Positions 23,521-35,858 of a stretch of DNA of 64,000 nt are shown here, one piece after another. The first letter of the stretch is position 1. Every line of letters begins with the position of its first letter. Position numbers and translations under genes: made by a program. This DNA is from Scatophagus argus (Eukaryota > Chordata > Actinopteri > Scatophagidae), in contig NC_058496.1 in assembly GCF_020382885.2 (NCBI RefSeq), positions 9,726,501 through 9,790,500 of the forward strand. Reading direction: 5' to 3'. The notes beneath the pieces were generated by a model. That model had not been told where the DNA came from. It did no database searches and worked only from the letters and a program-made list of their open reading frames with translations.

Positions 23521-25845
23521 GTAGAAGTCTAGACATCTGGGCTCAGAGGCAGAGTTAATCACACAGGAAAATAAACCCCCTGCTCACCTACAAGGAATCC
23601 CCTCTGTTGCAAAAATGAGAAACCTCTGAAAAGACAAAAAATGCTGATATATTTTCTAATCAACTTTGACTTGAACACGAGGCATTTTCATGGATGGAAA
23701 CATTTGGTTGACACACATTTTATGTCCGCAGCAGTGCTTGAAAGTACAAGGTACAAAAGTAACCATTCCCCCATATTCATCACATATACATGCAAAACAG
23801 AAACCTGCATAAAACCAAAGTCTGCAATATCTGCACATACTCTAAATTACAATTCAGTATAATTCATATTATTCTCAACACATTTACTCAAGTATAGCCA
23901 CACAGGCATGCACACACGAAGGCCATGGAAGATAGAAAAGTAATATTGAATTAAAATGTGTGGACAAAAACATCCAGATGTAACCCATGTTACTGTTTTG
24001 CATGTATACAAGCATACAAAACACCAAGTCCTTGTGTAAACGTGTCTGCAAGCAAGAAAATATATTACATATTATTTCAAACAGATGTACTCAAGCATAG
24101 ATGTGTGTGTATGTGCTCCAAAAGACTCTGAAAGATGGGAAAAGCAAAGCTAATGAAAAGAGTCAAAAAGAAGTAATAAGTAAAGTAAATGGGAAAATAA
24201 ATCAAGAATGAAAAAGATTGGAAAAAAACAAAAAAAAAACCCACTTCTCTCATTTCTTAAATTCCTGTGGCTTTGTTTATTTTTTTTCCAATTCAACTAA
24301 GTAGAAGAAGCCTTTGACTTAAAGTGGATATTTGATCCAGTTTCCAATGTTGGAATTATGACTTTTGGACAGTATAGTCTGTACAATTCTGAACCTTAAA
24401 TACATACATACATATACATATGTGTCTATCTTCCCCCTAGGTTAAGTGTTAAATGCTGGTTGGTTGCTCTATAAATATCTGACTGTCTTACATTGTGCAG
24501 AGTTAATTACCTTAATCAGGTTCACCTGTGTCTTGGTGGCATTTGTAAAGTAGAGTGGTGACACCGATTGAGGCTAGATGTCTGTAAACAATTTATCGTC
24601 TTCTGTGAATTAGGTGATTTCTCACCATTGGGCTCTACTCTGTTGTATTAGCACTGAAGCTTAGATAACACAAGGTTTGAGTTTCCCAAATAATCAGTGC
24701 CTTGTGGTGCCAAAGGGAATGAGAAGAAACCTGACCGAGTCTTTCAAAGATTAAAATATGACACCCATCTTTTCTGGACTGTAAACAACAGACCAAAGCA
24801 GCCCAACTCTCCATAAACAAAGATTAAGAGTGATAAATGACAATAGAATAAAAAAAGAGAAGACAATAGCATCAAGGAGAGACAGCTGATATCTTGGTTG
24901 GTTTCAGTCTCAATTGTCTGAGCTCTCCTTGAGATTAATGACCAGAATTCATATTCTGAGTACAATAATGAGCAAAGGAATCTGACTCAACACCATAACT
25001 ATCATCATCTGTAGCATACTGGCATTATGTGCAGTTGTGTCAGTGTACATCATACTGGGTTTATGCAATTTGTTTTTAGGAAGAAAGAGAAACATTTACT
25101 GCAGTAGTTGTTTCAAATTTCACTGGTTTGTCAGAGAAAAATTATAGCTAATTCACTTATATTTAAGTAAGTGTCAAAGGTAGATGATCATAAAGTTGAG
25201 TAACATTTCTCTAAACCCTTTTAACAAAAACTGAACATTAAAAATCATACTATTTATTGCAGGACTGTTGTATTTAACTGCATTAGTTTTAGCCAGGTGT
25301 ACCTAATAAACTGGATCCCATTTTCCTGCTGAGCCATGTGATGGCATTTAAGAACAAATTCATTACCTCCATCTAGTGGTGGCAACTGTAAAAGGGGAAA
25401 AGAAAACATTTTGTCATAATAATCATTCAGTTAACAGTTTGCCTCTCAGACAAATTAATATTAACAGTAACACCATGCACTAGATAACAACAATAACTGG
25501 ATCATGCTAGACTACTTAAATAATCTATGATTTATGCTGCGATTTCACACTTCCTTTCACGAGGCACAGATATTTATATCCAGTTGAACTGAAACATATT
25601 CTCCAGTATGTGTGAATATGTGTGCACCTGTCTCTGTGCCTGTCTGGGTGTTAGGTGTGAGAAGCACAAGTGTTAAATTTAATCCCACACAGAGTAAGAA
25701 AGATCTTGATTCACTGGAGCAAACTGGATTAAAATTCTGAAACAGATGACGTAGGAAAAATGACTCGCACAGGTTTATCAATAAGAATACTGAGGATATA
25801 ACTGGGGCATTGGTGTCTGAATGGTTGTACAGCTTATCACACTAA

Positions 25846-25847
<2 letters not shown>

Positions 25848-25887
<40 letters not shown>

Positions 25888-25913
25888 AGAGAGGGAGAGA
25901 GAGAGAGAGAGAA
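25848..25913. repeat. (GA)n tract
   Basis: About 66 bases of mostly GA dinucleotides with a few GGGA interruptions lie in intergenic DNA. Confidence 0.9.
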
Positions 25914-26122
25914 GGGGTTAAGGTGTGAATGTAGGCTGACAGATGGCCTCACTAAGCACCTGGCTATGCTGCCAGGTTTTATCTGCACTGTAGTCTAAAT
26001 GTTTGAATCACTGCAGAAACAAAGCAACAGAGAGGCAGAGAGGAGTAATATGACAGAGACCAACACACTGTGAAGATTTATTTGCCCACTGATTTGAATC
26101 CCTGAACAGATTTATAAACCAA

Positions 26123-26667
26123 ATGGATTTGATGGATGATTTTCTGGAGGAGTGTCCCGAATCTCTAGACATTTTTGGGTCAGTTTGGATGGATGCATTG
26201 GGTGTGTCAAGAGCGACTGACAACTGGTCTGTTTGTCTGCATCTTGTAGAACATCTGTGTCTGGATCTGCTGAGTCAGATGGACTTTCTGCTGGAGCATC
26301 GAGCTGTGTGCTTCAACATACTGGGCCCTGTGTACGCTGATGACCCATATGTGTGGATGTTCCACCTCAACTGAAATGGACTGAAGATGCTTTTCCTCGT
26401 TTGTTGCTTTTCTCTGCATTTGATCTCCTAAAATATTTGTCAGCTTTGCTGGCTCAGAAGCATTTAATTCATGAGCTAAATCCAAAGCTCTCCATCTCAA
26501 CCAGTGCAGTTTTTGAACAGCAGAATGTCCGCTCAGCTTTTTCAAGTTGCCTCAGCTTTTACACACAATGGAAATCTGTGAGTATCAGGACCGGCATCAG
26601 GACACTGATTCACTTGTGGGAAAATGGAAGAAATAACAACTCGTCACCACAAATTTCACTTAGCTAA
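26123..26667. other. Overlapping unrecognised open frames on both strands
   Basis: A plus-strand frame (26123-26374, 83 codons, starting MDLMDDFLEECPESLDIFGS), a second plus frame (26353-26667) and a minus frame (26545-26207, 112 codons) overlap. None matches a family I know and none ends in a clear splice site. Mutually overlapping frames suggest either an old retrocopy or repeat, or chance. Confidence 0.15.
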
Positions 26668-27560
26668 ATTTCAAAACATTTAAATTTTTTTTTTTTTGAG
26701 AACTATTGTACCGCTGTCATGTTGTAATGTTGTAAAACTTTCTAACTCCTTTTGATGAATCCAGCAATGATCGACCAGATTAAGTCATTCATGTCAAACT
26801 GTACAATTTAATTTAAGAATAACAACAGACAAGATTCACATTTTGAATTTTTATTGTGCCACTTTATTTGGTTTCACATGATTATGCAACTAATGTGACC
26901 AAAGTACAAATTCATCAACACAGTTAAACAGTCAAATGTTAGCATTTAACATGAATACATTTCTTGCTTAACAAACTGAAGCCTTTGTAAATTAACTCAT
27001 CTCATTACTTGGCGAGCATCATGCGATGTAATGTGCAGGATGTATGTTGGCTCTGGGATCATCAAACATTAATGCACATCAGAAAAATAAGCTACAAATA
27101 ATTGTGTCACGTCCTGATTCAGTGTGTGTGTGTGAATCTGAAGGAGATGAGAAACTGAGACAGTATTTTGTACCAGTGCAATAAAAAGTCACAATATGAT
27201 AAAGTGTCTACATTTCACTCGTTTCATAATTTTGTCTTTATCTACACATAATACCCTTTCATTGTTCTTCATCAACACTTCTGCTGATATAGATATATAC
27301 ATTTTTTCATTAAAACACAATATTTATGTATGTAAACCTGCTGAAACAACAGATCAAATAGTCAATCCAAGTCAATATTATGCATTTAGCCTCAGATCAC
27401 TAATTCGTCTTGTGGAGGGCCTCTACATCTGTTCATGACACCATCTGTCCTGAAACTTTTAATACAACTTTTCAAATTAGACTCTATATTTGTATAAAAA
27501 TATACAGTGTACAAAATGATATTTGCTCTGCTATTTAATGCCAATAATTCCTCGTATCTT

Positions 27561-27938
27561 TAGGTGGAGAATCTTCTCTCTTCTCTCTATAGATTTCTTT
27601 TCATTGTGATACTTTATGGTGCATGTTTGTTTCCAAATGCGGCAGAACGTGTGTTTGAGTTATCGTCTCGCCTACAATACCCAGAATCCCGTGCTGCGCC
27701 GGAGGGAAAGCGAACGCCGTACGGCTGTTACGTAAAGTGGTTTTACAGATTGTGTACGTTAGTCGGGACCCTGAAGAGCACAGTGTGACAGTAAACAGCG
27801 TACCGGTTTACCAGCGTCAGCCGGAGAGAAGAGAGTGAAAAGTTAAGAGTCGTGTCGCTTTTGCTTGTTGTACTCAACAGGCTGTTTGTTCACTGAGCCA
27901 GTCTGAACCGACCATCTGGATCCAACCGAGACTCCACG
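27561..27938 (+). promoter_or_regulatory. lmbrd2: lmbrd2 promoter and non-coding first exon
   Basis: A GC-richer stretch sits upstream of the gene. A ZNF143/SBS-type motif (CTACAATACCCAGAATCC, 27672-27689, close to the consensus ACTACAATTCCCAGAATGC) lies in it. The first exon would end at a donor at 27938/27939 (ACG then GTGGGT) and join the coding exon, whose acceptor is at 28641/28642. No TATA box is evident. The transcription start probably lies between about 27,680 and 27,800, but this cannot be fixed from sequence. Confidence 0.5.
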
Positions 27939-28133
27939 GTGGGTTTTGATGTCCAGCTGTGTTTATCTTTAGGAAACATGACTGCAGGAACGGCACAAAT
28001 CGCGAAAATATAGAAAAAGAATAATAACCTTAAATAATCCCTAAAGGAAATCATTAATACTCCTTACTGAATTTGTGTCACAACAAATATTAACTCTGCT
28101 TGAATTATTTTACGGTGGCCGACAAGTACAAAC

Positions 28134-28190
28134 GCGCTGCATATACAGACAGGCGCTGCAAATACAGAAACGCGCTGCATATCATTATTT
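28134..28190. repeat. Three 19-bp tandem units
   Basis: GCGCTGC starts at 28134, 28153 and 28172, an exact 19-base spacing. Units one and two are close copies (GCGCTGCATATACAGACAG and GCGCTGCAAATACAGAAAC); the third decays after GCGCTGCATAT. The array lies in lmbrd2 intron 1, about 200 bases after exon 1. Confidence 0.8.
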
Positions 28191-28650
28191 TCACAATGTA
28201 ACCAAATAAATTAAAGACAGATTATTAAACAGTTTATTGTGATGATTACGTAAAGTGAGAAAGTTAGAGAGTCAGATTTTCACATGAACAGATTTTCATA
28301 TTTTGCAGAAATGTTGAAAAGATAGTGACAATAAAACATGTACATATTCAAGTCTCTAAGCTGTAAGAGTATTATTTAAAGAATGAGTAGCTGTAGCTAA
28401 TGTAAAGTCTAAGTGATTTGCAGTAAATGGGGTAAAACATGAAAAACCACCGGTGTGGTTCTTTTAACTTGTCACTTCCTGCTGCTCTCCATATTGTGTG
28501 CTTTGCCCTTAACTTTCAGGTTATCCTGTTTCTCCCTGTTATTAGGTAACAGCTGATAGCTAATATACCACGTTGTCCATAAGCTCCTCTCCTCTCCTTC
28601 ACCCTCTCTCTCTCTGTGTTTATCTCTCCTGCCCCCTCCAGGCTGTTATC

Positions 28651-28662
28651 ATGACCCCTTGA
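28651..28662 (+). promoter_or_regulatory. lmbrd2: Three-codon upstream ORF in the lmbrd2 leader
   Basis: ATG ACC CCT TGA lies within the first coding exon, whose acceptor is at 28642, and ends 19 bases before the main ATG at 28682. Such minimal upstream frames can lower initiation at the main start. Its effect here is inference. Confidence 0.5.
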
Positions 28663-28681
28663 CATCTGTTCGTTCATCACT

Positions 28682-31600
28682 ATGAGCGGTGCTGCCCTGG
28701 CCGTCGTGGTCGTGCTGGTTTTCTTCTTGGCCCTGTACCTCCTCCAGCGCTATGGAGATTTGCGGAAGCAGCAGCGGATGGTCCTGCTTGGGACGCTGCT
28801 GTCCTGGTACCTCTGCTTCCTCATCGTCTTCATCCTGCCACTCGATGTCAGCACGGTATGAAGACACTGTAGCTTTTTAAAACATGCTTCGACATGTGAT
28901 GTTTTTCTATCTTACTAACCACTTGGATTTTCAATAGGATGTGAGTTTGTGTGTGCTGTGTGAGGTTGAGTTTTGTGATATTTATGCTGCTTTTGCCTTG
29001 AGCATCTTACCTGTGCCACTGTAATGTGAATAGGCTTCATCATGCGTCTCATGGAGAGTGTTTGCCTGACTGTAGACTTGGCTTCTCTTTTAGACCATCT
29101 ACAAACAGTGTGTTCATGACAGCGCGAACCACTCCCCTCCTGTAACTCCAACGAGACGCTCTAATCGGACAGATCTTTATCCAGCTGTCAGGTAAATAAA
29201 ATGACCTTTGATTTATTGCTTCCAAAGCCACAGTTTGCTGTTTTAAGGAAATGCATTTTTTCAAATTGTGTTCCGAGGCCGACCAACACAATATTCCTTT
29301 CAAATTACGAATGAAGACAGATATAACTCAGTCACTTCACATCGTACATATTTTCAACATCCAAGCTGCACATGAGTCGGGCAGTTTTAAACTTGACATA
29401 TCTGACATAAAACTGTTGTTAGTCATGCACTTTGTAGTGTGATGTTCAATGTGGTTCCATTGTTTGACATCACATGAATCTTTATTGGTATTACATTTGT
29501 ACTCAAGTCAGCTGTATTATCTGAATGAATGAATGACCCGATATGCTCAATAGCTGTTCCAGCCCTGTTCTTTTACTCTGGAGCTCTGATTATGGGACCT
29601 TATTTATTTCACTGTATTATAATAGTTCAGTTGTGGTTAAGTCCTCTACAGTAGAGTGTCTGGTCATGAAAGTGTTTCTTTGTGAATAATTTTGGTGAAA
29701 ACAACTCAACATGTCTGACTGTGCTGACACACAGTGACAGCTGTGCAGATCACTGCAGTGCTGTAGCCTGTGTGTACTGACATTGTATGTATAGTAGTAT
29801 TCTCACATTCTTTTGTCTGTTACAGTATACCAATGATTTGTGAGGAACCATGGAGTTACATCCCAGATGGTATCCTACCAGTGTTCTGGAGAGTTGTATA
29901 CTGGACTTCCCAGTTTCTTACTTGGTAAAATCCTACTACACACACACACACACACACACACACGCATAGTCAGTCATTTATCCTGACTATAATTGCTGTA
30001 TGTTCCATCCTCTGTTCTGAACACAGTCATGTTTTGGTATGTTGACCCTCTCCCTTTTCTGTGTGTATGTGGTTTTCTGTGTTTACAGGCTGCTGTTGCC
30101 CTTCATGCAGTCTTATGCTCAGTCAGGAGCTTTCTCCAGACTTGGAAAGATTAAAATGGCTCTCATTGAAAATGCAATCTATTATGGCACCTACCTCATT
30201 ATCTTCATCAGTTTGCTCATATACGTTGCTGCACACCCACAGTGGCGACTGTCATGGTAAGTCAGACTCCCCTCAAAATGAATCATTAGATGACTAGTGC
30301 CACTACACAATGCTAAAAGAAAAGAGAAAGAAAGAGTTTCACACAGACACACAGACTCAACAAGTCTCACTCATCAGAAGTGTGACTTAGTGAGTCAGTG
30401 CATTGCTTTTGTGCAGGAGAGAGCTGCAAACCATTGGCATTACAGCTGCCAACACCTGGGGTCTCTTCCTTCTGGTGCTGCTGCTAGGATATGGCCTGGT
30501 GGAGATCCCGCGTTCTTACTGGCGCTCATCTTCCCAAGATTATCTGCTGGCCAAAACCTACTTCAAGGTAGCTAAAATGGCTACTGAGAAAGCAGCAGCT
30601 GAGGAGAACCTAGCAGATGTCATGGAGGTGAGGTTTTCTAACAGTTATGTGCTGCAGGAGAATAAACTCTAGTTGGCACTAAATCTGAGAGTTTTGCCCT
30701 ACAGAGAACACACAACAAACTTTGCATGTATAAAAATATCTTATTGTCAGGACGTGGCAGGCGTCCATCGATCTGTCAGGTACAACCACTGTCTCAGGAA
30801 GTGCGTGGACACCATTTTGACAAAGGTGAGAAATATGTTAGGTGGTTTATTCATTAGATCGTATTCACAAGTTGAAACAAGTTTTTCATTTTTATGTGTA
30901 CATCAGAAATTTAATGTTGCATTCATAGTTTCCTATGGCACAGTCTTCATTTCATTGTCTTCTCATTTTAGTGCCCCACTGAGTATCAAGAAGAGATGGG
31001 GAGAAACATGGAAAACTCTGGAGGTGAACAGAATGTCCTTCCCAACAAAAGAAGCCTAATTTATCTTCATAAAAAAGTAATAATTATTTTTAACATTGGA
31101 CTGTGATTTTGAAGAAAACAGTGCAAAAATGTGACCCTGTTACTTGTATGTGTTTGCATGTGTCTTCTAGGTCATCTCTGCAGTCCAAAGACACAGTCAG
31201 ACTCAGGTTCAGTGGTCTGTCTTGTTAGACGAGGCCTTTCATCTCGAAGATGTTGCTAAAAGCCAGAGCAGCTTGGCACGACGGTTCATCCACAGCTTCC
31301 CCTCAGCACGCCACCACACCTGGATCCATAGGTTCATTTACACTCCCGCTGTGGGTGAGTTCATTCGGTACCTAATTCTCAAATTTACAGAAAGACAATT
31401 GAATTGCTAATGCTAGCATCCAGAGGCAAACAAGCATATGTGTTTCTTTTGTTTCCGGCTTCCTTGCTGCTCCTAGTTTGTTTACTGGCTGGTAGCATTT
31501 GCAACATGGCTACCGCAGGAAGCATAGCTGTTGTCCAAAGCAAGACACTACTGTAAGAATCACAGTTAGGACTAGATACTCTGACCTAACACCATGATGA

Positions 31601-34600
31601 GGGTTGAATAAACACCTGGTTATATAAATTAAGTAGGCAGTAAGTTACTTACTGAGTAGAAAGAGTAACACTTAGTGTTGTTTATGAACCCTCTCCCATG
31701 CTGATGGTAAGGGCAACACATTTTGACAGGTTAACAGACTGTGATGTGTCAGTGGCTTTATAACGGTCTTCAGCTGCAGCGAGGTGTTTGTCAGTGCTTT
31801 GAAAAAGATGCTAAACCTTCATTAGTCTCTGTTCATGTTTTGAGCTTTAGTCATGTTCAAGTGCTCTTTCAAAGATTTCACAGATCTCAGGGAAAATCTG
31901 TAAAATTTAAGGATTTAGGAAATCTAAAATGCTTTAGAGTAGCATGATGTTGAAGTAAAGCATTAAATGCTAATAATAGTAGTAGTAGTAATAATAGTAG
32001 TAATATAATCTTATTTGTTCGTTAGTTGTTCTGTGTATACATATAGTACATGTCATTTCTGAACTTGTGTAGCTGAAACATCGGCTGTTCATCCATCATT
32101 TGTAATCATGTATATATGTGTATGGGTGTGTGTGTCTTAGAGTGGTACTGGGAGTGCGTGTTCAGGAGGAGTTTCTGCAGGCTGCTGGCAGTTCTCCTGT
32201 GTTTCCTGTCCGCAGCAGTAGTCTGGTCCGAGTGCACCTTCTTCAGCACGCACCCTGTCCTTTCCCTCTTCGCTGTTTTTGTGCACATGGCGGAACAACA
32301 ACACAACTACATATGTATCGAGGTAGGCATGTCCTCATTGAGGCGCACAGAAATGCACAACAAACTTAAGCCTCATTAAGCAGGAATACACTCCATAAAA
32401 AACAAAGACACATAAATAATTTATATTTTGATTTACCATATATTGTCAACACCGTACTAACTAGCTGACCCTGCTTTTTTTTTCCACCAGATGGTGTGCT
32501 TTGTCAGTATACTCTTCCTTTGTGTCTGCGTCTACTCCACAGTGTTCAGGATAAGAGTTTTCAACTACTACTACCTGGTGCCACATCACCAGACTGATGC
32601 TTACACCCTGCAGTTCTGCGGCATGTAGGTTCCTCATAACGTCATAATACAAGATGTTTATTTTACACTACTACCACATGTGCAAGAGGTACTTTGTTCT
32701 GAATGGGTGTTTTTATAGTAAACTGTGTTACACGGCACAATTTGAGTTCAGCCTGGCTCATCTCACACTTTGCTCTTCCTCCTCTCAGGTTGTTTTGTCG
32801 CCTGACCCCCCCTTTGTGCCTCAACTTTCTGGGTCTGATTCACATGGACTCTGCCATCTCACACCAGGACAGGATACAGACATCCTACACCTCTGTGGGT
32901 CCCACACAAACATGCATATGCTACCGTATAATACACAATCATACTGTTCATACACAAGCATGATGCACCGTTCAGGAAATGTTAAAGTATATGATCACAA
33001 AAGACATATACAGTGCTGTGCAAAAGTTTTAGACAGATGTGAAAAGATGCTGTAAACTAAGAATGCTGTCAAAAATATAAATAGTGATTGTTTATTTTTT
33101 TATCACTTTACAAAATGCAAAGTGAGTGAACAAAAGAAAAATTTAAATCAAATCAATATTTGGTGTTACTACCCTTTGCCTTCAAACTAGCATCTGTTCT
33201 TATAGGTAGGTGTGTTGGTAGGATTATAGTCAGGTGTATGACCACCCAGTTATACCAAACAGGTGCTAATGATCATCAATTTCACATGTAGGTTGAAGCC
33301 CAGTCATTAGTTGAAACAGAAACAGCTGTGAAGGAGGCTTAAAACTGGGTGAGAAACAGCCAAGCTCTGCTACCAATGTGAGATTGTGGAAGATGGTTTC
33401 ATGTCACAGGTCCTACACCATTGCAAGACTGTGCACAGCAACAAGGCACAAGGTAGTTACACTGCATTAGTGAGGCCTCTTCCAGACAAGCTTTCAGTGC
33501 AGACTGGGGTGTCAAGATGTGCAATTCAAGCTAGATGCAGTGGTCAGCCAAGGAAACTTAGTGCAGCAGGTGAAAAACACATTAAACTTATTTCCCTTTG
33601 AAATTGGAGGATGTGCCATCAGCTCAGAACTGGCAGAAACCAGTGGGACCCAGGTACACCCATGTACAAAAATTAAAAGCCATACCTCCAACATGGAAAA
33701 AAAGGCCAAGTGATTCAACTATTCACAAAAACATAGGAACTGGGGTGCAGAAAAGTAGCAGCAGGTGCCCTGGACTGATGAGTCAGGATTTGAAATATTT
33801 GGCTGTAGCAGAAGGCAGTTTGTTTGCCGAAGGGCTGGAGAGTGGTATAATGATGAGTGTCTGCAACCTACCAACAACCTACCATCCGAGTTCCTTCAAA
33901 CATTGTATGCAAGCGTATCTAGAAGAATTGATGCTGTTTTGAAGGTAAAGGGAGGTCTCACCAAACACTGATTTGATTTTTAGGTTTCTCTTCTGTTCAT
34001 TCACTGCACATTCACTGAAAATAAACTATTAACATTTCCATTTTTGAAAGCATTCTTAGTTTACGGCATTTTTCACACTTGCCTAAAGCTTTTGAACAGT
34101 ACTGTATATAGAAATTTCAAAATGTCAGTGTCTTTCTTTCCCCGTGTCAGATCATGGGCTCAATGAGTGTGCTATCTTTCATATCTGATGGGTTCTACAT
34201 CTATTATCCCATGCTGGTTTTGCTGCTCTGCTTTGCCACTTTTTACAGGTAAACCAACTGTCTCTAAAAACTAATTTCATCAATTTCTAGGAAACTGCTC
34301 TGAGAACATTTTATTAGGTGATTGTTATTATTTATGTAGCACATAAATAATCTACTTGATCCGAATATTTATTATTGTATGTGTGTGTGTGTTTCAAGCC
34401 TGGGCTCTCGGTGTTTGAACCTCCTGGGCTTCCATCAGTTCATCACTGATGATGACTTGACCTCTGACCTGGTGGATGAAGGCAGAGAACTCATCAGAAG
34501 AGGTAATTTCATAAACAGTCATTAACTCGCTGTTCCTGATGTGTCTATTTAGTGCTGCAGTATTTGTTGGTATTTGTTTGTCTCTCTGTCTTTTATTAAC

Positions 34601-35858
34601 TTTTGTATAAAAATACCAATGCCAGTTATTGCAGACACGACCAATTAGTTATTGCTCTCTTGTTTCTAATGAAGTTAATCATTATTTACCTGACGAAGCA
34701 GGTTGTCTCACTGGCTAACTCCTGTGATATTTGTTTCTTATACTTAAGTACAAATTCATTTGTTGTGTTTCTGAAAGTCATTGTGTTTGCTTTTCTAGAA
34801 AGAAGAAAAAGACAGAAAGCTGAGGATGGAGGAAATCGTAGACGGGTTAGAATCTTTTACCTTATCAAATAATCTATCAGTTTTTTTGCGGTTTTCTAAA
34901 AGAGAAGCTATGGAAATCTGCCCAGTCCGTTGGGTTGGTGGTTTAATTGGTTTGTGTAGAGTGTGTTAATGTTTTTTTTCTGTTTCAGGCTTGGAGGGAG
35001 CGGTATGGAGTCCAAGGCGCGACTAGGCAGACCAGAGCCGGTTACACAGAGTTAAAGGATAACCAGAGCAGCCCCATCACAGAGCTCAAGAGCAGTGGTA
35101 ATTAAAGATATGAATGAAGGAATAAAATATCTTTCTGTGTCACTCACATCTACTGAAACTAATAAGACCAGATATCTCAAACAGGGTCTGGGTGGATTGC
35201 TTGATTTTATTTTATATGCATGTTTGCTTTAGTTTTAAAGTTTTTACTTATAAATTTTTGACCACTACACTGACTACACCATGCAGGAAACTAAACATCT
35301 GCCACCTAGAAACTGTACAGTAAGGTTGTCTTAATTTTGTATATGCACCACCCTGTGTTCCCTGCTCCCTTAGCTTACCCCAGTCCAAGACTCTCTGGTG
35401 TTATCCTACATTCACGGTGTAAAGAACTCATGTATCAATTTTGTCACCTCACAACCGTCACCTTTTTGTACTGATTTACATTAACATTTCATGGATGAGG
35501 ATCACTTATATCCATTATGAGGTCTGAAGTCTTACAGTATACTGTATATACACTCTTTCTCAGTTATCACTAGAACAGATGGGGAAACCGAGGAACAGCA
35601 CAGAGCCTTACTCCAAGGCGATTCTAGTGATGAAGGTTCACCAAACAGAAGGTTTGTTCTTATGTTTGTTTTTTATAACATGAATTATGAATGAATTGAA
35701 CATAGTGTTTAATTGGAGCTAAATAACAATATGGATATTGTCCTTACATCAAATAGGTTTCCTCAGTCATTTACTCTGTCTCTCTGTGCTGTAGATCCAG
35801 AGGAGGACGTTACCTGTCTCTGTCACCTTCTCAGACTGGAGTATTTGATGATGTCTGA
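28682..35858 (+). CDS. lmbrd2: lmbrd2, LMBR1-domain multi-pass membrane protein 2
   Basis: Seventeen coding exons: 28682-28855, 29094-29191, 29826-29924, 30089-30256, 30417-30627, 30751-30825, 30972-31076, 31171-31354, 32141-32322, 32491-32624, 32789-32894, 34151-34248, 34399-34502, 34799-34845, 34989-35097, 35564-35651, 35795-35858. Phases sum to 681 codons plus TGA (human about 695). The N-terminus [20 protein letters not shown] is a membrane segment, followed by [15 protein letters not shown]. Other conserved family stretches are [105 protein letters not shown] and the tail GVFDDV. The family has about nine membrane spans and has been linked to plasma-membrane GPCR signalling; exact biochemistry is unsettled. 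The loop after RNM (exon 30972-31076) and the tail after ERRKRQK are the least conserved parts. All splice sites are GT-AG, and the intron after 32894 (donor GTGGGT) carries a Tc1 remnant. Confidence 0.96.
29937..29963. repeat. (CA)n microsatellite
   Basis: About 13 CA units lie in an lmbrd2 intron, 12 bases after the donor at 29924. Confidence 0.9.
33011..34104 (+). mobile_element. Degraded Tc1/mariner element in an lmbrd2 intron
   Basis: The left end starts CAGTGCTGTGCAAAAG (33011) and the right end, reverse-complemented from 34104, starts CAGTACTGTTCAAAAG. The imperfect inverted repeats run for about 80 bases and both ends abut TA, the Tc1 target site (33009-33010 and 34105-34106). The total of about 1.09 kb is shorter than an intact Tc1 of about 1.3-1.6 kb. 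It lies wholly inside the intron between exons 32789-32894 and 34151-34248, ending 46 bases before the downstream exon. Confidence 0.9.
33386..33971 (+). pseudogene. Broken Tc1 transposase remnant
   Basis: Pieces of a Tc1-type transposase are spread over several frames. The clearest is a DESGFEIFG stretch, the catalytic-core region around the second Asp of the DDE triad, followed by [21 protein letters not shown] (33765-33971). Upstream frames (33386-33601, 33598-33942) carry other fragments with shifted frames. Frameshifts and internal loss make it non-functional. Confidence 0.8.

Larger units (their letters stand above)
17061..27560. other. Gene-poor gap between slc1a3 and lmbrd2
   Basis: About 10.5 kb without an exon set that I can recognise. 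In human, RANBP3L, NADK2 and SKP2 sit between SLC1A3 and LMBRD2; I looked for their proteins and did not see them. The stretch contains an isolated 157-codon frame (19209-18736, minus), overlapping frames at 26123-26545, a 27-bp palindrome, a (TAGACT)4 plus LINE-like tail near 23.4 kb and a (GA)n tract at 25.85 kb. Part of it may be slc1a3 upstream exon and enhancer DNA. Confidence 0.55.
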
